Below are positions 30,326 through 37,029 of a DNA stretch of 37,029 nucleotides, piece by piece (the stretch's first letter is position 1; every line of letters starts with the position of its first letter). A program made the translations under genes and the position numbers. The DNA is taken from positions 1 to 37,029 of the forward strand of contig JAITRN010000020.1 in NCBI GenBank assembly GCA_031288355.1. Reading direction: 5' to 3'. Source of the stretch: Candidatus Opitulatrix roisinitermitis (GTDB lineage Bacteria; Actinomycetota; Actinomycetes; Actinomycetales; Bifidobacteriaceae). The notes beneath the pieces are model-generated. The model had not been told where the DNA came from. It searched no databases and was given only the letters and a program-made list of their open reading frames with translations.

Positions 30326-32467
30326 ATGTCAAAAACCGATAAAAGAAGGTCCCCGTTAGTTCAATTGGCTCAAAAATATAATATAGGAACTTTTTTTATT
30401 GGCCCTAAAAACAAATATATTGAGATTTCTGAAAATAATTTGCAGCTTATTTTAAAGTCTTTTGGGGTTGATACATCAAGTGCAGAATCTATTGAAGAAG
30501 CACTGGCTGATGTAAATTTAAAAAATTGGCGCCGGCCATTAGTCTCGACTATTCATAAAGTTCAAAATAAAGCAGTTCAATTTGATTTTTATATTCCTAA
30601 AGGAAATATTGCTATTGTGATATTGGAATTAGAATCTGGCAAAAAACAGGAACTTTATAGAATTGATTCAGGCAAATATGATGACACGAAAATTGTTGAC
30701 GGCAAACAGATATGTCATATTGTCAAAAAATTTGCTGAAAATATTGAAATGGGTTACCATAAAATAGTTGTTGAAATAAATGGGCAAAAAACAACTTCGC
30801 ATTTTATTATAACGCCCTCGACGATTGATTTGCCACAATTTATTCAAGAGCATAAGCGTTGGGGTTTTATGAGTCAATTTTATTCTGTTAGGTCATCCAA
30901 GTCATGGGGCGTGGGCGATTTTGAGGATTTGGCAATTTCGTGCGAAAAGGCTGCCCAAAACAAGGCCGATTTTATGTTAATTAACCCTACTCATGGAAGC
31001 GAACCTGTTGGTCATATAACGCCTTCGCCTTATTTGCCGACTTCTAGACAGTTTTTAAATAATATATATATAAGACCTGAAGCAATTCCAGAATACGCTA
31101 ATTTATCTGACGAAGATATAAAGGTAATTGATCAGTTATTTTCTGATGTGAAAGATTTGAATTATGATGCAAATTATATAGACAGAGATAAATCATGGCA
31201 GGCTAAAATTCAGGCTTTAAAAATGATTTACAATTCAGGCTTAACAGATAGTCGGCAAAAAGCCTATGAAAAATATAAAGACGAAGAAGGCAGTCATTTA
31301 GAAGGTTTTGCTATATGGTCTATGCTTTATGAAAAATGGGGTGTGCCGGCAGAAGATGAAACCGCTTGGACAAAAAAATATGCAATAGGTGATGAAGAAG
31401 TTCAAAGTTTGGCAAAAGAATATAGACAAGATATTGAATTTTATAAGTGGCTGCAATGGGTGGCAGAGGAGCAGCTTTTTTCAGCTCAAAAAAGAGCAAA
31501 AAACGCTGGTATGAAATTGGGAATTATTGCAGATTTAGCAGTGGGAGTTCATCCTTTAGGGGCAGACGTTTTTGCCCATCCAGAAAATTTTATTTATTCA
31601 GCCACAGTTGGTGCTCCGCCTGATTTATTTAATCAAAAGGGGCAAAATTGGAGTCAACCACCGCTTTCTCCTTTTGCGCTTGAAGAAAAAGGTTATGAAC
31701 CTTTTAGAAATTTAGTTCGCCGGATTTTGAAAAATGTTGGGGCTGTTAGAATTGACCATATTTTAGGAATGTTTAGACTTTGGTATATTCCAGAAAAACA
31801 TTCTGCCACGGACGGAGCTTATGTTTATTATAATCATAATATTATGATAGGAATTTTATGTTTAGAAGCAGCTAGAAATAAAGCGGTTATTATAGGTGAA
31901 GATATGGGAATGATAACGTCTATGGTGAAAAAATATTTGAAAAATCATGGACTTTTAGGAACAACTATTATATGGGAAGAAAGAAAACACCACAAATTTA
32001 AAAAGCCTAAAAAATATCGTAAACTGGCTTTGTCGGCTGTGACAAATCATGATTTTCCGCCCACTGCTGGTTATCTAGAATATGAGCATGCTAAACTCAG
32101 AAATAAATTGGGCTTATTAACAGAACCATATAACGACTTTTTGGAAGGCGTTAAAAAAGATGTTAAAAATATGCTAAAACTTGCTAGAAAAGGCGGGTTT
32201 TTGTTATCAAAAAATCCTAATACTGAGGAAATAGTTTTAGCGCTATATAAAATGCTCGCTTCTAGTCCATCTTATTTAATATGTTTGGCAATGGTTGACG
32301 CTGTAGGAGAAAAAAGGGTGCAAAACCAGCCAGGAACCAATAACGAGTATCCTAATTGGAGAATTCCCTTAGCTGATTCAGACGGTAAAATAGTTTTGTT
32401 AGATGATTTATTTGAAAATCATCGTTATAAAAAATTAGTTGATGTTATAAATAAAGAACTTTATTAG
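30326..32467 (+). CDS. malQ: 4-alpha-glucanotransferase (amylomaltase)
   Basis: The 713-residue product matches the length of the long MalQ class (E. coli about 690). It is cytoplasmic and transfers glucan chains between maltodextrins, releasing glucose and longer chains for phosphorylase. An N-terminal region of about 170 residues precedes the GH77 catalytic barrel, which opens near HKRWGFMSQFYSVRSSKSWGVGDF. The three acidic residues of the family are visible: the nucleophile region VRIDHILGMFRLWYIP (Asp477), the acid/base region IIGEDMGMIT (Glu525) and TNHDFPPTAGY (Asp576). PTHGSEPVGHITPSPYLPTSR is also typical. The gene has its own leaderless -10 box, 47 bases after the ABC gene. Nothing suggests truncation. 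The nearby MalK-like ATPase may belong to the same maltodextrin pathway, though no importer permease is visible. Confidence 0.95.
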   Translation: MSKTDKRRSPLVQLAQKYNIGTFFIGPKNKYIEISENNLQLILKSFGVDTSSAESIEEALADVNLKNWRRPLVSTIHKVQNKAVQFDFYIPKGNIAIVILELESGKKQELYRIDSGKYDDTKIVDGKQICHIVKKFAENIEMGYHKIVVEINGQKTTSHFIITPSTIDLPQFIQEHKRWGFMSQFYSVRSSKSWGVGDFEDLAISCEKAAQNKADFMLINPTHGSEPVGHITPSPYLPTSRQFLNNIYIRPEAIPEYANLSDEDIKVIDQLFSDVKDLNYDANYIDRDKSWQAKIQALKMIYNSGLTDSRQKAYEKYKDEEGSHLEGFAIWSMLYEKWGVPAEDETAWTKKYAIGDEEVQSLAKEYRQDIEFYKWLQWVAEEQLFSAQKRAKNAGMKLGIIADLAVGVHPLGADVFAHPENFIYSATVGAPPDLFNQKGQNWSQPPLSPFALEEKGYEPFRNLVRRILKNVGAVRIDHILGMFRLWYIPEKHSATDGAYVYYNHNIMIGILCLEAARNKAVIIGEDMGMITSMVKKYLKNHGLLGTTIIWEERKHHKFKKPKKYRKLALSAVTNHDFPPTAGYLEYEHAKLRNKLGLLTEPYNDFLEGVKKDVKNMLKLARKGGFLLSKNPNTEEIVLALYKMLASSPSYLICLAMVDAVGEKRVQNQPGTNNEYPNWRIPLADSDGKIVLLDDLFENHRYKKLVDVINKELY

Positions 32468-32523
32468 AGTTAATTTCCTATGACATTTAATTGACTTTTT
32501 TAAAAAACATTCATCTTTTTATT

Positions 32524-32532
32524 TGTTAGAAT
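32524..32532 (+). promoter_or_regulatory. Leaderless extended -10 promoter of ileS
   Basis: TGTTAGAAT is an extended -10 element (TG, one base, then TAGAAT at 32527-32532) ending exactly 6 nt before the ileS ATG. A TTGACT at 32491-32496 is 30 nt upstream, too far to be its -35, so the TG extension probably compensates. No Shine-Dalgarno sequence is present. Confidence 0.65.
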
Positions 32533-32538
32533 GGATAT

Positions 32539-35500
32539 ATGGCTTATCCTTTAAATAATCCAGGTGAAATTCTTAATTCGTCGCCTGATTTTCCGCAGAT
32601 GGAGTTAAAGGTTTTGGATTATTGGAAAGAAAATAATATTTTTCAAAAATCTATTTTAGAAAGAGATGGTTCAGAAGAATTTGTTTTTTATGATGGCCCG
32701 CCTTTTGCTAACGGATTGCCTCATTATGGCCATCTTTTAACAGGTTATGTGAAAGATGTGATTCCGCGCTTTCAAACTATGAAGGGCAAGAAAACAGAAA
32801 GACGTTTTGGCTGGGATACTCATGGTTTGCCGGCAGAATTAGAAGCTATGAGAGAATTGGGCATCACCAGCAAAGACGAAATTGAAAAAATGGGAATAGC
32901 TAAATTTAATTCGGCTTGTCAAAAGTCTGTCTTAAAATACACTGATGAATGGAAAGACTATGTTAACCGACAAGGCAGATGGGTAGATTTTGATAATCAG
33001 TATAAAACGCTTGATTTAACATATATGGAATCAGTTATTTGGGCTTTTAAAGAACTTTATAAAAAAGGTTTAGCTTATGAAGGTTTTAGAGTTTTGCCTT
33101 ATTGCTGGCAGGATGAAACTCCTCTTTCAAATCATGAATTAAGAATGGATGATGAAATATATCAGAATAGACAAGACAATACTGTGACTGTGGCTGCTAA
33201 ATTAACGAATTCTGATATTTATATATTGGTTTGGACAACGACTCCATGGACTTTGCCGACTAATTTTGCAGTGGCTGTGGGCAAGGATATAGACTATGTT
33301 TTAGTGGAGGCTGAAAGTGAGAAATTTAGAGGCAAGAAATTTATTTTAGGAAAAGATGTTTTGCCTAGTTTTGCCAAAGAATTGTGCGGAAAGGATAATA
33401 AATCAAAGGAAAATTCTTCACCAAAAAATAAATTGCCGAATTTTAAAATTTTGAAAAATTATAAAGGCAAAGATCTTTTAGGCGAAAAATATTATCCAAT
33501 TTTTGATTATTTTGCTGATCCTAAAAGTGAAAATTATCCAGGCGAAAATGCTTGGAAAATTGTTGAAGGAGATTTTGTAACCACCACTGAGGGAACAGGA
33601 CTGGTTCACCTGGCGCCTTATGGTGAGGACGATATGATTGTTTTAAATCGAGAAAAAATTATTCCGCAATTGTCAATTGACGAAAAGGCTATATTCACCA
33701 GCGTGGTTTCAGATTATAAAGGCCTGCATGTTTTTGAAGCGAATAAGCAAATTGTTAAAGATTTAAAAAACGCTGTTGGCCCGCATTCTAAACAAAATGT
33801 TAAACCTATTTTAATTAGAGAACAATCTATGATGCATTCATATCCTCATTGTTGGCGGTGCCGACAGCCGTTAATATATAAACCAGTTTCTTCCTGGTTT
33901 GTTAAAGTGACAGCTATTAAAGATAAGTTGTTGAAATTAAATGAAACTATAAATTGGCTGCCAGAAAATGTTAAAGATGGTCAATTTGGCAAATGGCTAG
34001 AAAATGCTCGCGATTGGTCTATTTCAAGAAATAGATATTGGGGTTCACCAATTCCTGTTTGGGTGAGCGATAATCCAGATTATCCTAGAGTGGATGTTTA
34101 CGGTTCTTTGTCAGAGCTAGAAAAAGATTTTGGCGTGAAAGTTGATAATTTACACAGACCTTTTATAGACAGTTTAGTGCGTCCAAACCCTGATGATCCA
34201 ACAGGGAATTCAAAAATGAAAAGGATTGAAGACGTTTTTGACTGTTGGTTTGAATCAGGCGCTATGCCTTTTGCTTCGGTTCATTATCCTTTTGAAAATG
34301 TAAAATGGTTTGAAAATCATTACCCAGCTGATTTTATTGTAGAATATATTGGTCAAACTCGCGGATGGTTTTATACTATGCATATTTTAGCAGGGGCATT
34401 ATTTAACTGTTCGGCATTTAAAAATTGCATTTGTCATGGAGTCGTTTTAGGGTCTGACGGCCAGAAAATGTCTAAATCTCTGCGGAATTATCCAGACGTA
34501 AATTTGGTTTTTTCAAAAAATGGCACAGATGCTATGCGCTGGTTTTTATTATCATCTTCAATTCTAAAAGGCGGAAATTTATCTGTTACCGAACAGCTTA
34601 TTTTTGACGCTGCCCGAACGGTTATGCTGCCTTTTTGGAATTCATATTATTTTTTTGTGCTTTATGCCAATGCTTCTAATTCTAAAAAAGGTTATTTGGC
34701 AAAAAAAATAGATGCAGAAGAGTATCAAAAATTGAATTTTATGGATAAATATATTTTGCTGAAAACTGATGAACTTATTCTTTCTATTGACAAACTATTG
34801 TCCGATTTTGATATTGCTAGTGCGACCTCTGAGATTAGAGATTTTTTTGATATTTTAACTAATTGGTATATTAGAACATCCAGAGATAGATTTTGGAATG
34901 AGGAAAAAGAAGCTTTTGACACTCTTTGGACAGTTTTAGAAAGATTTGCTAGAGCAATTTGCCCGCTTTTGCCTTTTGAATCAGAGATAATTTGGCAAGG
35001 TTTAACTGGCGGTGAATCGGTTCATTTGTCAAAATATCCGGCAAGATTAATATCAGAAAAGCAGATTCTGCAAAATCAATCAGATGAATTGACTGATAAA
35101 AACTTGGTAGCCACAGTTGACAAAGTTAGATCTATTTTAAATGTTGGGCATTCTTTGCGCAAAAAAAATAATGTTAGAGTGAGGCAGCCTTTAAAAGAGT
35201 TAATTATTGTGACTGATGATATGTCAAAAATTAAAAGTTTTGCGGATCTTTTAGCTGATGAATTAAATATTAAAAAGTTAGTTTTTTACGCATTGCGTGA
35301 TGTGTCTAAAAAAGATTTTGGCATTGCTGATAAATTATCAATTAACGCCAGGGTTTTGGGGCCTAGAATTGGTCAAATGGTTCAAGCAGTTATTAAATCT
35401 GCTAAACAGGGTGATTATATTTTTGAAAATGGCCAGATTAGCGTGAAAATTGATAATGGAGAGATAATAGAATTGCAAGAGGGTGAATATAGTTTAGAGT

Positions 35501-35835
35501 CTGTTATTGAAACTGGTGAAAAACTTTCGAAAAAAGACGCTAGTATGTTGGATTTTGGCGGTTGGGTTATTTTAAATTTAGAAACCGATGATTTAATTTT
35601 AGCTGAAGGCTATGCTCGTGATTTAATACGCGATATACAAGATACTAGAAAAAAACAGAATTTGGATGTCACAGATCGCATAAAGTTGGATTTAGTTTTG
35701 GATAAAAAGGATTTTCAATTTGCCGAATTTGATAATTTGCTGAAATTTCAAAATTTAATTGCCAAAGAAACCTTAGCTGAAAAAATTAGCATAATTGAAG
35801 CTGGTCAGAAAGAGATAAAACTTGCAAAAATTTGA
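32539..35835 (+). CDS. ileS: Isoleucyl-tRNA synthetase, eukaryote-like class (IleS2)
   Basis: The 1098-residue enzyme charges tRNA-Ile with isoleucine in the cytoplasm. The class I signatures are present: HYGH at 62-65, in PPFANGLPHYGHLLTGYVKD, and KMSKS at 643-647 (DGQKMSKSLRNYPD). The editing (CP1) domain is marked by WTTTPWTLPTNFAVAVG and EGTGLVHLAPYGEDD. HCWRCRQPLIYK and WSISRNRYWGSPIPVW follow. The C-terminus holds the anticodon-binding region and a long tail. The length and the GWDTHGLPAELEAM/LGI signature fit the eukaryote-like IleS2 class, usual in Actinomycetota; this class is generally less sensitive to mupirocin (known for the family, not shown here). It has its own leaderless promoter, and its last 14 bases overlap the next gene. 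Confidence 0.97.
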   Translation: MAYPLNNPGEILNSSPDFPQMELKVLDYWKENNIFQKSILERDGSEEFVFYDGPPFANGLPHYGHLLTGYVKDVIPRFQTMKGKKTERRFGWDTHGLPAELEAMRELGITSKDEIEKMGIAKFNSACQKSVLKYTDEWKDYVNRQGRWVDFDNQYKTLDLTYMESVIWAFKELYKKGLAYEGFRVLPYCWQDETPLSNHELRMDDEIYQNRQDNTVTVAAKLTNSDIYILVWTTTPWTLPTNFAVAVGKDIDYVLVEAESEKFRGKKFILGKDVLPSFAKELCGKDNKSKENSSPKNKLPNFKILKNYKGKDLLGEKYYPIFDYFADPKSENYPGENAWKIVEGDFVTTTEGTGLVHLAPYGEDDMIVLNREKIIPQLSIDEKAIFTSVVSDYKGLHVFEANKQIVKDLKNAVGPHSKQNVKPILIREQSMMHSYPHCWRCRQPLIYKPVSSWFVKVTAIKDKLLKLNETINWLPENVKDGQFGKWLENARDWSISRNRYWGSPIPVWVSDNPDYPRVDVYGSLSELEKDFGVKVDNLHRPFIDSLVRPNPDDPTGNSKMKRIEDVFDCWFESGAMPFASVHYPFENVKWFENHYPADFIVEYIGQTRGWFYTMHILAGALFNCSAFKNCICHGVVLGSDGQKMSKSLRNYPDVNLVFSKNGTDAMRWFLLSSSILKGGNLSVTEQLIFDAARTVMLPFWNSYYFFVLYANASNSKKGYLAKKIDAEEYQKLNFMDKYILLKTDELILSIDKLLSDFDIASATSEIRDFFDILTNWYIRTSRDRFWNEEKEAFDTLWTVLERFARAICPLLPFESEIIWQGLTGGESVHLSKYPARLISEKQILQNQSDELTDKNLVATVDKVRSILNVGHSLRKKNNVRVRQPLKELIIVTDDMSKIKSFADLLADELNIKKLVFYALRDVSKKDFGIADKLSINARVLGPRIGQMVQAVIKSAKQGDYIFENGQISVKIDNGEIIELQEGEYSLESVIETGEKLSKKDASMLDFGGWVILNLETDDLILAEGYARDLIRDIQDTRKKQNLDVTDRIKLDLVLDKKDFQFAEFDNLLKFQNLIAKETLAEKISIIEAGQKEIKLAKI

Positions 35836-37029
35836 AAAACTTCCGGAAGTTGCTCTTCATTTAGGTGAGGTTTTTAGCAAACAAGGTTATGAAATAGCCC
35901 TAGTGGGAGGGTCAGTGAGGGATTTTTTTCTGAAAAAATCTGAGACAGAGTCTTTTGCAAAATTGGAGCCTGATGGCTTTCCAGCTAATAATAATGATAA
36001 AAAAGCTTCTGATTATGATTTCACAACATCTGCTAAACCTGATGAAATTTTAGCGGTCGTGAAGCCGTTAGCTAAAGATTTGTGGACCGTTGGCAAAAAA
36101 TTTGGCACTATTGGAGGAACAATTTTTAATGAAAAAAATGAAATTGTAAAATTTGAAATCACAACATATCGGGCTGATAAATATTTTGATAATTCTCGGA
36201 AGCCGCAAGTCAAATTTGGTAAGACTTTGTTAGATGATTTATGCCGTAGAGACTTTACTATAAATTCTATGGCTGTGAAATTGCCCGATTTAGAATTAAT
36301 TGACGAATTTGGCGGAATAAATGATTTAGCGGCCAAGAAACTTAAAACGCCAATAGAGCCTGAAAAATCTTTTTCTGACGACCCTTTAAGAATTATGAGG
36401 CTTTTTCGTTTTATGGCTCAATTAGATTTTTTGCCAGATGCAAAAACTCTTGAGGCTGCTAGCAATATGGCAGATAGATTAAATATAGTTTCTCGGGAAA
36501 GAATTTCTGAGGAGTTCGCAAAACTGATTATGACCAATGATCCTGTTTTAGCTTTAGATTGTATGACTAAAACAGGTGTTATGGATTTGATAATTCCGGA
36601 ATTGCCTAAACTGAAATTAGAAATAGACGAACGAGGTCAACATAAGGACAATTATTGGCATTCTTTAAAAGTTTTGCAAAATGGCATAGTTTTAGCCCAA
36701 AAAGGAGATTTTTCGGATAATTTGACTATTCGTTTAGCGCTGCTTTTGCATGATATAGGAAAGCCAGCAACTAGAAAATTTGATAATTTTGGAAAAGTTT
36801 CTTTTTATGGACATGATATTGTTGGTTCGCGTTTAGCTTATAAAAGACTTATGAATTTGAGATTTCCTAAAACGGTTTGTCAAGATGTGGCTAAACTCAT
36901 TAAATTACATATGCGATTTTATGGTTATGCAGATAGCCAATGGTCAGATTCGGCAGCTAGAAGATATGCTCATGATGCAGGCGATCTTTTAGATTTATTG
37001 CATATTTTAGCGCGATCAGACTGCACCAC
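35822..37029 (+). CDS. CCA tRNA nucleotidyltransferase, 5' part only
   Basis: A frame opening at TTG (35822) runs through 402 codons to the right edge. It matches class II CCA-adding enzymes, which build or repair the tRNA 3' CCA end. Visible motifs are LVGGSVRD (28-34), the metal-binding DYDFTT (Asp64, Asp66), GTIGGT, RRDFTINSMA (142-151), DDPLRIMRLFRF and a downstream HD domain with LLLHDIGKP (His310-Asp311). About 18 extra residues lie between VRD and DYDF compared with typical actinobacterial proteins. No ATG or GTG lies in frame before the nucleotide-binding motif, so TTG is the best start. It overlaps ileS by 14 bases, with a weak purine tract AGAAAGAG upstream, implying co-translation with ileS. 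Often named pcnA or cca in this phylum. Confidence 0.9.
   Translation, partial: MQKFEKLPEVALHLGEVFSKQGYEIALVGGSVRDFFLKKSETESFAKLEPDGFPANNNDKKASDYDFTTSAKPDEILAVVKPLAKDLWTVGKKFGTIGGTIFNEKNEIVKFEITTYRADKYFDNSRKPQVKFGKTLLDDLCRRDFTINSMAVKLPDLELIDEFGGINDLAAKKLKTPIEPEKSFSDDPLRIMRLFRFMAQLDFLPDAKTLEAASNMADRLNIVSRERISEEFAKLIMTNDPVLALDCMTKTGVMDLIIPELPKLKLEIDERGQHKDNYWHSLKVLQNGIVLAQKGDFSDNLTIRLALLLHDIGKPATRKFDNFGKVSFYGHDIVGSRLAYKRLMNLRFPKTVCQDVAKLIKLHMRFYGYADSQWSDSAARRYAHDAGDLLDLLHILARSDCT

Overview
The window is strongly AT-rich bacterial DNA (about one third G+C by eye). It uses the standard code: TGA ends two genes and tryptophan is TGG. Several features point to a low-GC member of the Actinomycetota: LGFP repeats on a secreted protein, actinobacterial-type Ig-like repeats ending in a 'GK.I.V.....GY' pattern, a long IleS of the eukaryote-like (IleS2) class, and leaderless promoters. 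A reduced or host-associated lineage is possible, but nothing in the window proves it, and I cannot name the species.

Layout. (1) Positions 1-449, minus strand: the 5' part of a secreted protein with phage-tail-fibre-like motifs. (2) Positions 450-1427: a long non-coding divergent region made of duplicated modules. It holds a large inverted repeat around a cluster of stem-loops, a diverged tandem copy of one arm, and a separate 38-bp direct repeat. (3) Positions 1428-28071: about 26.6 kb occupied by two overlapping giant genes. The first encodes 5895 aa: a signal anchor, an aromatic beta-rich segment, about 32-35 RCC1-like blades, about 28 putative-Ig (He_PIG-like) repeats and a C-terminal membrane anchor. 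The second encodes about 2987 aa: a signal peptide, an unrecognised N-terminal region and about 24 actinobacterial Ig-like repeats. Together they fill about 72% of the window. (4) Positions 28141-30278: a secreted protein with a possible lysozyme-fold domain and four LGFP repeats, coupled by a 1-nt overlap to a short MalK/MsmK-like ABC ATPase that lacks the usual C-terminal domain. (5) malQ (4-alpha-glucanotransferase). (6) ileS, overlapping a tRNA nucleotidyltransferase gene that runs off the right edge.

How it fits together. The left two thirds looks like a surface-structure locus: a membrane-anchored giant stalk, a co-translated secreted partner built of other Ig-like modules, a wall-associated LGFP protein, and a divergent tail-fibre-like secreted protein. 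Adhesion to a host, another microbe or a glycan is the simplest inferred role, but no ligand can be read from the sequence. The right third is housekeeping: maltodextrin use, isoleucyl-tRNA charging and tRNA 3'-end maturation. Three genes that begin transcription units (LGFP gene, malQ, ileS) have a -10 hexamer ending exactly 6 nt before the ATG, so their mRNAs probably start at the AUG. Downstream operon genes instead overlap the gene before them.
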